Source of the DNA: SIG575 sp045595725
GTDB taxonomy: Bacteria; Bacillota; Clostridia; Oscillospirales; Acutalibacteraceae
DNA length: 29,031 bases
Assembly: GCA_045595725.1 (NCBI GenBank)
Contig: JAZOAY010000105.1
Span: forward strand, 1-29,031
Reading direction: 5' to 3'
The position numbers and the translations under genes are program-made. Of the stretch, positions 1 through 7,862 are shown piece by piece. How positions within the stretch are numbered: the first letter of the stretch is position 1; every line of letters starts with the position of its first letter. The notes beneath the pieces are model-generated. The model worked only from the letters and a program-made list of their open reading frames with translations. It made no database searches and was not told the DNA's origin.

Positions 1-17
1 AAATAACAGAAGTGAAA

Positions 18-23
18 TATAAT
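18..23 (+). promoter_or_regulatory. possible -10 box upstream of the first gene
   Basis: A TATAAT hexamer lies 32 bases before the ATG of the phosphodiesterase gene at 56. The matching -35 box would fall at or before the window edge and cannot be seen, so this is only half a promoter. The surrounding sequence is very AT-rich, which lowers the weight of a single hexamer. Confidence 0.35.
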
Positions 24-55
24 ATTTATATCATATTATGCAAGGAGATTATATC

Positions 56-1003
56 ATGACATTTTTTACAAAACTTTTCACAGCCATCCTTATAATACCC
101 GCTTTACTTGGCATATATACTCAGGATGCAAAGGACACAGAAGAAGCATACAGAGAAGCAGTTGCTGCTGTTTCCTATGAAAACACAGTCGAAACAGCAA
201 TTCCGCAGACTGAAATTTATACTATGATTGAAAAACATTTTTCTTCTGCCCTTCCCGAAGGAAAAACAGAGAAAAAAGCAATAATCATCGGTTACGACGG
301 TTGCCGCGCAGATGCTCTTACTCTGGCAACGGGAAATGACTCAGGTATAAAGAAAATGCTTGATAGCGGTGCAAAAAAGAGTCTTGTTTACTGTGGCGGT
401 GTGAACTATCCCGAAGTAAACACTCAGGATACTTCAACTGCTCCCGGTTGGTGCTCGATTCTCACAGGTCAGTGGGCTGACAAAACAGGTATCACCGGCA
501 ACGGAATTACAAAATCACTTGAATACAAAACACTACTCACTACTCTTACTGAAAGCAAAGCAATTGACTCTGCAGCATTTGTAACTTCATGGGATGGTCA
601 TTTTTCCACAGACAACGCTACATACAATCTTGAAAAAGCATACTGTGAAGAAAAAGGTCTCAATGTTTCATTTAATCTTTGTATTTCCGATACAAATTCT
701 GCAAATACAGTAATTAAAAATCTGAAAGAAGACAACTGCTCAGATTTCATTTTTGCAATTTACGAGGGCACAGACCATGCAGGTCATGCATTCGGTTTCT
801 CAACAAATAACCCTATCTATCAGGTGGGTTTCAGAATCAACGACGTTCTCGCTTACAGAACTCTGAATGCAATTGAAGAAAGAGAAACTTATTCAACTGA
901 AGACTGGCTCATCATTATCACTTCTGACCACGGCGGATTTAAAACAGGTCACGGCGGACCTTCCATCCAGGAAAGAATGACATTTATCATCACAAATAAA
1001 TAA
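56..1003 (+). CDS. alkaline phosphatase superfamily phosphodiesterase, probably exported
   Basis: Likely a metal-dependent phosphodiesterase or phosphatase of the nucleotide pyrophosphatase/alkaline phosphatase superfamily. The start at 56 is preferred over the in-frame ATG at 38 because AAGGAG lies just before it, giving 315 residues. Residues 1-20 are a hydrophobic segment after one lysine, fitting a signal peptide or membrane anchor. Metal-site motifs appear in family order: GYDGCRAD near residue 78, TAPGWCSILTG with a threonine/serine nucleophile region near 128, GTDHAGH near 236, SDHGG near 290 and a closing GHGG near 300. The protein is short for the family but ends after the last metal histidine, so it looks complete. 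A rho-independent terminator follows, and the gene appears to stand alone. The substrate cannot be told from sequence; sugar-phosphate or phosphonate esters are possible. Confidence 0.85.
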   Translation: MTFFTKLFTAILIIPALLGIYTQDAKDTEEAYREAVAAVSYENTVETAIPQTEIYTMIEKHFSSALPEGKTEKKAIIIGYDGCRADALTLATGNDSGIKKMLDSGAKKSLVYCGGVNYPEVNTQDTSTAPGWCSILTGQWADKTGITGNGITKSLEYKTLLTTLTESKAIDSAAFVTSWDGHFSTDNATYNLEKAYCEEKGLNVSFNLCISDTNSANTVIKNLKEDNCSDFIFAIYEGTDHAGHAFGFSTNNPIYQVGFRINDVLAYRTLNAIEERETYSTEDWLIIITSDHGGFKTGHGGPSIQERMTFIITNK

Positions 1004-1043
1004 CGCAGACAAAATTTCTCCAAGCAAAAAAGCTTTCAACAGT

Positions 1044-1076
1044 TCCCCTTGAATTCTCAAGGGGAGCATTTTTGTT
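1044..1076 (+). terminator. intrinsic terminator after the phosphodiesterase gene
   Basis: A perfect 9-base-pair stem (TCCCCTTGA, loop ATTC, TCAAGGGGA) is followed by GCATTTTTGTT. It lies 40 bases after the stop codon at 1003, a normal position for a rho-independent terminator of the upstream gene. Confidence 0.85.
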
Positions 1077-1085
1077 ACCTATGTG

Positions 1086-1328
1086 TTATAAATTAATGCA
1101 AAGGGCAAAATGCAAAGTGCAAAGTTTCAGGAGGGCGTTGCCCTCACCCATTTTATACAATAAAAATGCGGTTTTCTGCAGGGGAGATTTTCATTTCTCC
1201 TTCAGAATTTTGTGGAATTTATTACGGGCAATTTGTGAATTGCCCCTACGTTTGCTCAATCGTTGCAATATAATATTCAGTATCGCAGACCCGACATTTT
1301 GCACTCTGCACTTTGTATTAAATTATAA
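1086..1328. repeat. MITE-like element with imperfect terminal inverted repeats
   Basis: A 243-base noncoding block starts and ends with TTATAA. Its ends are inverted repeats of about 32 bases: 1086-1117 matches the complement of 1297-1328 at about three of four positions, with TTATAA and TTAAT(g/a)CAAAG shared. Inside are two perfect hairpins, GAGGGC-gtt-GCCCTC at 1131-1145 and GGGCAATT-tgtg-AATTGCCC at 1226-1245. It codes for nothing recognisable; one frame is open across it but has no ribosome site or protein-like composition. Small size, palindromic ends and lack of a transposase fit a non-autonomous mobile element or dispersed intergenic repeat. Copy number elsewhere is needed to confirm this. 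Confidence 0.6.
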
Positions 1329-1390
1329 TGTATCTGTTTGCTTCGGTTTCGGTCTTACTTGAAAATGCAGGGGGTGGGAATGTCTGAAGT

Positions 1391-1456
1391 CCAAAAAAGG
1401 GTCCCTTTTCCGGAAGAAAAAGTCAAAAACAAGGTTTTTGACAGAGGGGATTTTTT
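1391..1456. repeat. hairpin-rich intergenic block, possible dispersed repeat or terminator
   Basis: Two adjacent self-complementary units lie between the MITE-like element and the next promoter. At 1391-1413 is a quasi-palindrome centred on GGGTCCC. At 1422-1442 is a perfect 9-base-pair hairpin, GTCAAAAAC-aag-GTTTTTGAC. Eight bases later comes a run of six T, so the second unit could end transcription, although the gap to the T-run is longer than usual. The rest of 1004-1558 outside the listed elements shows nothing I can interpret. Confidence 0.45.
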
Positions 1457-1490
1457 GTTTAAATTATAATTTATTTTTCCTTTATAACTA

Positions 1491-1519
1491 TTGTATTTTA
1501 TAGACAATTAAAGTATAAT
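1491..1519 (+). promoter_or_regulatory. sigma-A promoter of the seven-gene sugar operon
   Basis: TTGTAT at 1491-1496 and a perfect TATAAT at 1514-1519 are separated by 17 bases. The box sits about 40 bases before the first start codon at 1559, with the strong ribosome site AGGGAGG at 1545-1551. No other good promoter is evident before 8786, so it probably drives all seven genes. Confidence 0.75.
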
Positions 1520-1558
1520 AAAAGTGTATATTTATACGTACCTAAGGGAGGTATTAAA

Positions 1559-2344
1559 ATGGCAGAAGTTAAATTGGGGATTCAGCTTTTCACTTTACGT
1601 GATTTCATAAAAACTGCTGAAGACTTTGACAAAACTCTCTCTGAACTTAAAAGTGCAGATGTGAGCGTAATCCAGATTTCCGCTATAGGTCCTATTCCTC
1701 AGACGGAAGTCAAAGAAATTGTTGAAAAATATAATATGGACGTCTGTGTTACTCATACAAACTTTGACAGAATGAAACTTGACACTCAGACTGTTATTGA
1801 CGAACATAAAATGATTGACTGCGATTGTCTCGGTCTCGGTGCCATGAGTGACGATTACAGAAAAGACTTGGCATCAGTCAGACAGTTTATTAAAGATGCG
1901 GAAGCAGTTGGCAAAATGTGTGCTGAACAGGGTTGTCATTTTGCATACCACAACCACGATTTTGAATTCAAGACAGTTCTTGAAGACGGCAGAACAATAA
2001 TGCAGGTTCTTCTTGAAGAAACCAATCCCGATTACTTCTGGTTCATCCCCGATACAGCATGGATTCAGATTGGCGGAGAAGATCCTGTAGACTTCCTTGA
2101 AAAGATAAAAGGCAGAGTCAAAGTGTGCCACTTCAAGGACTACATAAAAGCTGATACAGAAAGAGGCTTTAAATTTACAGAACTTGGCAAGGGTGAAGTC
2201 GACATCCCCGCCTGTTACAGAAAACTTAAAGAACTCGGTATTCCTTATGCTGTTTACGAACACGATATCGACTGGGAAGTAAGTGCAATGCAGTCCTGTA
2301 AAGACAGTTATAAATACATGCTGAAAGTAGCAGAAGAAAACTAA
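1559..2344 (+). CDS. sugar phosphate isomerase/epimerase, TIM barrel (AP endonuclease 2 superfamily)
   Basis: Predicted cytoplasmic divalent-metal-dependent isomerase or epimerase of the xylose isomerase-like TIM-barrel superfamily (relatives include IolE, IolI and DgpC-type enzymes). It has 261 residues, the usual length. Likely metal and acid-base residues are seen in barrel order: HNHDFEF with H131/H133, PDTAW with D165, HFKD with H191/D194 and YEHD with E234. First gene of the operon, with ribosome site AGGGAGG eight bases before the ATG. The next gene, a Gfo/Idh/MocA dehydrogenase, starts 20 bases on. That pairing is common in inositol, keto-sugar and C-glycoside metabolism, where oxidation by the dehydrogenase precedes isomerisation or elimination. 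The exact substrate is unknown. It is clearly different in sequence from the second TIM-barrel gene at 5874. Confidence 0.85.
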   Translation: MAEVKLGIQLFTLRDFIKTAEDFDKTLSELKSADVSVIQISAIGPIPQTEVKEIVEKYNMDVCVTHTNFDRMKLDTQTVIDEHKMIDCDCLGLGAMSDDYRKDLASVRQFIKDAEAVGKMCAEQGCHFAYHNHDFEFKTVLEDGRTIMQVLLEETNPDYFWFIPDTAWIQIGGEDPVDFLEKIKGRVKVCHFKDYIKADTERGFKFTELGKGEVDIPACYRKLKELGIPYAVYEHDIDWEVSAMQSCKDSYKYMLKVAEEN

Positions 2345-2364
2345 CCGGAAAGGAAGTTTTACAT

Positions 2365-3525
2365 ATGTCAGAAAAAATCAGAGTAGGTATTGTGGGCATC
2401 GGTAACATGGGCTCATCACACCTGAAAAACTACAAAGAAGGTTTAATGCCTGAAGTTGAAATCACAGCTGTGTGCGATATCAAAGCAGAAAGACTTGAAT
2501 GGGCTGAAAAAGAATTTCCCGCAATTGCACGTTTTGAAGCTTACGATGCAATGCTTGACAGCGGTCTTTGTGATGCAGTTCTTATTGCAGTGCCTCATTA
2601 CGACCATCCTCCCATGGCAATAAAGGCTTTTTCAAAAGGACTTCATGTCATGACAGAAAAGCCTGCAGGTGTTTACACAAAACAGGTTCGTGAAATGAAC
2701 GAAGTTGCTGCAAAAAGCGGCAAAACCTTCGCAATTATGTACAATCAGAGAACTAATCCCATGTACCGCAAAGCAAGAGAAATCGTAAAAAGCGGTGAAT
2801 ATGGTGAACTGAAAAGAGTAAACTGGATTATCACAGATTGGTTCAGAACTCAGGCTTATTACAATTCAGGCGGTTGGCGTGCAACATGGTCGGGAGAAGG
2901 CGGCGGCGTTCTTCTTAACCAGTGTCCCCACAACCTTGACTTGTGGCAATGGATCTGCGGTATGCCCATAAAAGTAAAGGCAGTATGCAGAGTTGGTCAG
3001 TGGCACGATATCGAAGTTGAAGACGATGTTACAATTTACACCGAATATGCAAACGGTGCATCAGGTGTGTTCATCACAACAACAGGTGACTGTCCCGGCA
3101 CAAACAGACTTGAAATCACTCTCGACAGAGCAAAACTCATCTGCGAAGATAACAAACTCCGTATATACGTTCTTGAAAGCAACACTTCTGACATTATCCA
3201 TAAATCAGAAGATGGTTTCGCAAAAACAGACGGTGAATGGCATGATGTTGAACTTGAAGGTGCAAACGACCAACACTCAGGCGTCATGAATGCTTTTGCA
3301 GCAAACATTCTCCGTGGCGAAGAACTTATCGCAAAAGGCGAAGAAGGCATCAACGGTCTTACAATTTCAAACGCTGCTTTCCTTTCATCATGGCTTGATA
3401 AAACAATTGAACTCCCCATTGATGAAGACCTTTATTATGCAGAACTTGAAAAGAGAATACAATCTTCCAAGGCAAAAACAAATGTTGTTGAAAAAGTAAA
3501 TGAAGATATGAGTTCAACATATTGA
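2365..3525 (+). CDS. Gfo/Idh/MocA family NAD(P)-dependent oxidoreductase
   Basis: Predicted dinucleotide-dependent sugar or inositol dehydrogenase acting in the cytoplasm. The N-terminal Rossmann fold is clear from VGIVGIGNMGSSH (GxGxxG at residues 11-16). The family catalytic motif EKPAG lies at 98-102, with K99 as the expected catalytic lysine. The C-terminal alpha/beta half carries GGGVLLNQCPHNLDLW, where the aspartate and histidine usually contact the sugar. At 386 residues it is full length for the family. Ribosome site GGAAAGGAAG precedes the ATG. It sits between a TIM-barrel isomerase and a nucleotidyltransferase, which suggests it oxidises or reduces a hydroxyl on an intermediate shared with them. 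Which sugar carbon or cofactor is used cannot be read from the sequence. Confidence 0.9.
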   Translation: MSEKIRVGIVGIGNMGSSHLKNYKEGLMPEVEITAVCDIKAERLEWAEKEFPAIARFEAYDAMLDSGLCDAVLIAVPHYDHPPMAIKAFSKGLHVMTEKPAGVYTKQVREMNEVAAKSGKTFAIMYNQRTNPMYRKAREIVKSGEYGELKRVNWIITDWFRTQAYYNSGGWRATWSGEGGGVLLNQCPHNLDLWQWICGMPIKVKAVCRVGQWHDIEVEDDVTIYTEYANGASGVFITTTGDCPGTNRLEITLDRAKLICEDNKLRIYVLESNTSDIIHKSEDGFAKTDGEWHDVELEGANDQHSGVMNAFAANILRGEELIAKGEEGINGLTISNAAFLSSWLDKTIELPIDEDLYYAELEKRIQSSKAKTNVVEKVNEDMSSTY

Positions 3526-3561
3526 TTCTTATAAAAATTATTTTTTGAAAGGATTTTTACA

Positions 3562-4479
3562 ATGGATAAAACTCTCGTTATTATGGCTGCAGGTATGGGC
3601 AGCCGATACGGCAGTCTGAAACAGATTGATCCCGTTGGTGAAGACGGCTCACTTATTATTGACTATTCAATATACGATGCCGTAAAAGCTGGGTTCAACA
3701 AAATCGTTTTCATTATCAAAAAGCAGGATGAAGAAGCATTCAGAAACGCTATCGGCAACAGAATCGAAAGCAAAGTAAGAACAGAATATGTTTTTCAGGA
3801 TATAAATAATATTCCGGAAGGATATTCAGTTCCCGAAGGCAGAGTAAAGCCATGGGGAACAGGACACGCAATTCTCTCCTGTCTCGGTACAGTTGAGGAA
3901 CCTTTTGCTGTTATTAATGCTGATGACTTCTATGGTGCAGGTGCTTTCAAAGAAGCTGCAGACTGGATTGAGAAAACAGATTTCACTCAGGAAACACTCC
4001 CTTTCAGCATGGTTGGTTTCATACTCAAAAACACTCTTACTGAAAATGGTCACGTTTCCCGCGGTGTTTGTGTTGCAGATGAAAACGGCAAACTTGCTGA
4101 AATTACAGAAAGAACCAAAATCATCCGCCGTGGCGAAAAAGTTTTCTATGAAGACGAAGAAACTCCCGTGGAACTCGACGAAAATTCAATTGTTTCAATG
4201 AACTGCTGGTGCTTTGCACCTCAGATACTTGACAGGCTTCAGTCAAGATTTGATGAATTTTTCAAAACTGTTGAAAACAATCCACTGAAATCAGAATTTC
4301 TGCTACCTTTCGTTGTTTCTGATATGCTCCATGAAGGTGAATGCTATGTCGATGTTCTCAAGTCAACTGACAAATGGTTCGGTGTAACTTATAAAGAAGA
4401 CAGACCTTACGTTGTAAAAGCAATTCGAGAAATGAAAGATGCAGGAAAATATCCTCAGAATATGCTCGATTGGAAATAA
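3562..4479 (+). CDS. sugar-phosphate nucleotidyltransferase family protein
   Basis: Predicted NTP-transferase that would join a nucleoside triphosphate to a sugar 1-phosphate or similar phosphorylated compound. The N-terminus has the nucleotide loop VIMAAGMGSRYGSLKQ at residues 6-21, where the GxGxR and the later K are the family signature. PWGTGHA near residue 95 and INADDFYG near 115, with a metal-binding aspartate, complete the core. The protein is 305 residues without an added left-handed beta-helix domain, so a regulatory or acyltransferase C-terminus is absent. Ribosome site AAAGGA lies before the ATG. A nucleotidyltransferase argues that this operon makes or stores an activated compound rather than only degrading a sugar. 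Base and sugar specificity are unknown. Confidence 0.82.
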   Translation: MDKTLVIMAAGMGSRYGSLKQIDPVGEDGSLIIDYSIYDAVKAGFNKIVFIIKKQDEEAFRNAIGNRIESKVRTEYVFQDINNIPEGYSVPEGRVKPWGTGHAILSCLGTVEEPFAVINADDFYGAGAFKEAADWIEKTDFTQETLPFSMVGFILKNTLTENGHVSRGVCVADENGKLAEITERTKIIRRGEKVFYEDEETPVELDENSIVSMNCWCFAPQILDRLQSRFDEFFKTVENNPLKSEFLLPFVVSDMLHEGECYVDVLKSTDKWFGVTYKEDRPYVVKAIREMKDAGKYPQNMLDWK

Positions 4480-4490
4480 GGTGACTGAAA

Positions 4491-5861
4491 ATGAAAATTT
4501 TACCCGAACTTATAGATTACGATATTTTCCCGAAAGTTGTTTCAGAGAAAAAAGAAACGCTCATTACAATCAAACCTCTTGGCGGTCATGCTCACTTTGA
4601 AGAAAGTGAATATACGCTTCACATTCTTGGTCTTGAAGACGGTGCAATAAGAAACTACAAGGACAGAAAAAATCTTTACAAAACTCTTGTGAAGGTAGAT
4701 GATGACAAGTGCATCAGATTTAAATATACTTTCCCTAAGGAACAGATGTATTACATCCGTCTTATAAAAACTGACGGCAAAGAACTTGTTGAACTATGTG
4801 TTTATGCTGTAGCTCCTGACCTTGCAGGAAGATATCCTTTCATGGGCGACCTTCACTTCCACACCTGTTTTTCAGATGGTAAACAGGCTCCTGAAATTGC
4901 AGTTGCAAACTGCCGTAAAATCGGTTACGACTTCATGGCAATTACAGACCATGAAAGATATTACCCCTCCCTTGCAGTAAAAGAATTTTACAAGGATGTT
5001 CCTATTGACATAAACCTTGTTCCCGGTGAAGAAGTTCATCTTCCTAAGGCTGATGAAGACCATATTAACGACATCCACATTGTAAACTTTGGCGGAGAAT
5101 ACAGCATCAATGCAATGTTTGAAGGCGACCACATCCGTGAAGTAGGTGACAATAAGAAACTCCGTTCACTTTATGGTGAGTGCCCTGAAGTAAAATCAAT
5201 CCGTGAAATGAATGAAATGCTTGACAGGCTCTCAGAAAAAGCAGATATTCCCGAAGGCATTGAGAGATACGCTTATACTTCATGTAAATTTATTTTTGAC
5301 GAAATAAGAAAAGCAAATGGTCTTGGTATTTTCTGCCATCCCTATTGGCTCTCGAATGTTCAGCAAGTTCCGGAAACATTTCTTGACTACATGATGGAAA
5401 CCCAACCCTTTGATGCATTTGAAGTTCTCGGTGGTGAAAACTACTTTGAACACAACGGTTTCCAAACTATAAGATATTATGAAGATCTTGCTAAAGGCAG
5501 AAAATATCCCATTGTCGGTTCAACTGACTGTCATAATTCAGTAGATCCTGACCGTTTTCCCTGTAAGACAATTGTTTTTGCAAGAAGAAACGAAAGAAAA
5601 GATCTTATTACTTCAATCAAAGATTTCTACAGCGTTGCAGTTGACACAATCAGTACCGAATACAGAATTGTAGGCGATTTAAGACTGGTTAAATACTCAA
5701 CATTCCTCATGCAGAACTACTTCCCGATTCACGATGACCTTTGCTTTGAAGAAGGACGTGCAATGAAGTCATTTGCATGCGGTGAAGAAGGCAGTAGGGA
5801 AACTCTCCAATTCCTTCACGGCAGATGCGAAAAGTTACTTAAAAAATATTTTGCATTTTAA
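4491..5861 (+). CDS. PHP domain metal-dependent phosphoesterase
   Basis: Predicted phosphoesterase of the PHP superfamily, 456 residues. Residues 1-110 form an extra beta-rich N-terminal region that I do not recognise. The PHP core follows: GDLHFHTCFSDG with H122, H124 and D129, then ITDHE with D153/H154, GEEVHL with E180/E181, DIHIVNF with H196, FCHPYW and STDCHNS. These are the ligands expected for a three-metal site. The start codon is preceded by AAGGTGA, a ribosome site that overlaps the stop of the nucleotidyltransferase and suggests coupled translation. Related proteins hydrolyse small phosphate esters such as histidinol phosphate or cyclic phosphodiesters. Here the partner genes suggest a phosphorylated or nucleotide-linked sugar as substrate, which is inference only. 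Confidence 0.82.
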   Translation: MKILPELIDYDIFPKVVSEKKETLITIKPLGGHAHFEESEYTLHILGLEDGAIRNYKDRKNLYKTLVKVDDDKCIRFKYTFPKEQMYYIRLIKTDGKELVELCVYAVAPDLAGRYPFMGDLHFHTCFSDGKQAPEIAVANCRKIGYDFMAITDHERYYPSLAVKEFYKDVPIDINLVPGEEVHLPKADEDHINDIHIVNFGGEYSINAMFEGDHIREVGDNKKLRSLYGECPEVKSIREMNEMLDRLSEKADIPEGIERYAYTSCKFIFDEIRKANGLGIFCHPYWLSNVQQVPETFLDYMMETQPFDAFEVLGGENYFEHNGFQTIRYYEDLAKGRKYPIVGSTDCHNSVDPDRFPCKTIVFARRNERKDLITSIKDFYSVAVDTISTEYRIVGDLRLVKYSTFLMQNYFPIHDDLCFEEGRAMKSFACGEEGSRETLQFLHGRCEKLLKKYFAF

Positions 5862-5873
5862 GAGGTAAAAAAT

Positions 5874-6737
5874 ATGGCTGAATTTATACTTTCTGCTTTC
5901 TCAGACGAAGCAGGTGGCGGCATACTTGAACAGATTGCCGCACTTAAAAGAAACGGACTTACACATACTGAACCAAGAGGTCTTGACCACGGAAACATTT
6001 CTGAATATACTGCTGAGCAGTGCAAAGAACTGAGAAAAATTCTTGATGACAACGGCATCGGAGTTTCGGCACTCGGTTCGCCTTTCGGCAAAATCAACAT
6101 CGCTGAGGACTTTAAACCTCATTTTGAACTTTTCAAGAGAAATGTTGAAAATGCATGTATTCTCGGTACAGATAAAATCCGTATGTTCAGTTTCTTCTTT
6201 AATGAAAATCAGACTCACGAAGAATACCGTGATGAAGTTTTTGAAAGACTTGAAAAATTTGCAGACTATTCTCTCAAATCAGGTGTATGGTGCTGCCACG
6301 AAAACGAAAAAGATATTTACGGTGACACCGCTGAATATTGTCTCGATATTTACAAAACCTTTAAAGGTAAGATTAAAGGTGTTTTTGACCCCGCTAACTT
6401 CATTCAGTGCGGTGTTGAAATTATCCCCGCTTATGAAATGCTTGAAGAATACATTGAGTACATGCACGTAAAAGACTGCATTTTTGAAACAGGAAAAGTT
6501 GTTCCCGCAGGAAATGGCGACGGTCAGTTAGTCGAACTTCTCAGACGTTTCAACAAAAAAGAAGGCAAGAGAATTCTCACCCTCGAACCACATCTGACTG
6601 TTTTTGAAGGTCTTGCAGCACTTGAAGGTGAAGGCGGTACTGCGGATAAGCTTAAAGATGATTTCACATATCCCTCGCAGTCAGCATCCTTTGATGCAGC
6701 GTCAGAGGCATTACACAATGTTCTTTCTCAGATTTAA
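5874..6737 (+). CDS. second sugar phosphate isomerase/epimerase, TIM barrel
   Basis: A 287-residue TIM-barrel protein of the same broad superfamily as the gene at 1559, but not a recent duplicate: spacing and motifs differ. Candidate metal and catalytic residues are CHENEKD with H142/E143, FDPANFIQCG with D172, MHVKD with H198/D201 and LEPH with E238/H240. The ribosome site AAGAGGT begins at the stop codon of the PHP gene. Two unlike isomerases in one operon suggest two separate rearrangement or epimerisation steps, or a heteromeric enzyme as found in some C-glycoside-cleaving systems. Signs of secretion are absent. The family assignment is firm; the reaction is not. Confidence 0.83.
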   Translation: MAEFILSAFSDEAGGGILEQIAALKRNGLTHTEPRGLDHGNISEYTAEQCKELRKILDDNGIGVSALGSPFGKINIAEDFKPHFELFKRNVENACILGTDKIRMFSFFFNENQTHEEYRDEVFERLEKFADYSLKSGVWCCHENEKDIYGDTAEYCLDIYKTFKGKIKGVFDPANFIQCGVEIIPAYEMLEEYIEYMHVKDCIFETGKVVPAGNGDGQLVELLRRFNKKEGKRILTLEPHLTVFEGLAALEGEGGTADKLKDDFTYPSQSASFDAASEALHNVLSQI

Positions 6738-6752
6738 CGGAGGTAAACAGAC

Positions 6753-7850
6753 ATGTTACTTAAATTAAGAGATAAAAAAGATTGCGCATTTGATATGATT
6801 TCTCTCGGTGAAGTCATGCTCAGACTTGACCCCGGCGACATGAGAGTTAAAAATGCCCGTTCTTTCCGTGTATGGGAAGGTGGAGGAGAATATAACGTTG
6901 CCCGCGGTCTCAGGAGATGCTTCGGCATGAAAACAAGTGTTGTTACCGCTTTTGCAGACAACGAAATCGGCAAACTCTGTGAAGATTTCATTCTTCAGGG
7001 CGGTGTTGACACATCAAATATCAAATGGGTTCCCTATGACGGTATCGGCAGGAAAGTAAGAAACGGACTTAACTTCACAGAAAGAGGTTTCGGCATCCGC
7101 GGTGCAGTAGGTGTTTCAGACAGAGGTAACACGGCAGCCTCTCAGCTAAAAAAAGGCGATATTGACTGGGAATATATTTTCGGTACACTTGGTGTACGTT
7201 GGCTTCACACAGGCGGTATTTTCGCTGCACTTTCAGAAACAACTGCAGAAGTTGTTATTGAAGCCGTAAAAACTGCTAAAAAATACGGTACTATAGTATC
7301 TTATGACCTTAACTACCGTCCCTCACTCTGGAGTGATATCGGTGGCAAAGAAAAGGCTCAGCAGGTCAACAAAGAAATCGCAAAATACATTGACGTCATG
7401 ATTGGTAACGAAGAAGATTTCACCGCTTGTCTCGGCTTTGAAATTGAGGGCAACGACGAAAATCTTAAGGAACTTAACCTTGACGGTTATGTTAAAATGC
7501 TGGGGGAAGTTTGCAAGGCTTATCCCAATTTCAAAGTCATTGCAACAACGCTCCGTTCAGTTAAAACTGCAACAGTAAACGACTGGAGTGCAATGGTTTA
7601 CGCTGACGGAAAAGTTTACAACGGACTTTCACTTCCGGGACTTGAAATTTACGACAGAGTCGGTGGTGGTGACTCATTCGCATCAGGCCTTATCTACGGT
7701 CTTATGACTTATGACGACGCTCAGACTGCTGTAAACTACGGTGTGGCTCACGGTGCAATTGCAATGACAACACCCGGTGACACATCAACAGCCTCTCTCA
7801 AAGAGGTTGAAAATATTATCAGCGGCAAAGGTGCCCGCGTAGCAAGGTAA
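6753..7850 (+). CDS. PfkB family sugar kinase, 2-keto-3-deoxygluconate kinase-like
   Basis: Predicted ribokinase-family kinase that phosphorylates a sugar or sugar acid with ATP. GGGEYNVARGLRR at residues 43-55 is the substrate-side PfkB signature. DRVGGGDSFASG at 301-312 is the anion-hole motif, with D307 as the catalytic base. The order and the 365-residue length resemble KdgK-type kinases more than fructokinases. The ribosome site CGGAGGT starts at the previous stop codon. In this operon the kinase could make the phosphorylated substrate used by the nucleotidyltransferase or trap a keto-sugar acid. Genes for KDG aldolase or uronate isomerase are not nearby, so the KdgK role should be treated as similarity only. 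Confidence 0.85.
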   Translation: MLLKLRDKKDCAFDMISLGEVMLRLDPGDMRVKNARSFRVWEGGGEYNVARGLRRCFGMKTSVVTAFADNEIGKLCEDFILQGGVDTSNIKWVPYDGIGRKVRNGLNFTERGFGIRGAVGVSDRGNTAASQLKKGDIDWEYIFGTLGVRWLHTGGIFAALSETTAEVVIEAVKTAKKYGTIVSYDLNYRPSLWSDIGGKEKAQQVNKEIAKYIDVMIGNEEDFTACLGFEIEGNDENLKELNLDGYVKMLGEVCKAYPNFKVIATTLRSVKTATVNDWSAMVYADGKVYNGLSLPGLEIYDRVGGGDSFASGLIYGLMTYDDAQTAVNYGVAHGAIAMTTPGDTSTASLKEVENIISGKGARVAR

Positions 7851-7862
7851 GGAGTTTTTAAA

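Noticed and set aside
1072..1362. A 96-codon open frame in the intergenic region
   Set aside because: It crosses the inverted-repeat element, has no ribosome site, starts inside the terminator tail and has a cysteine- and leucine-rich, repeat-derived composition.
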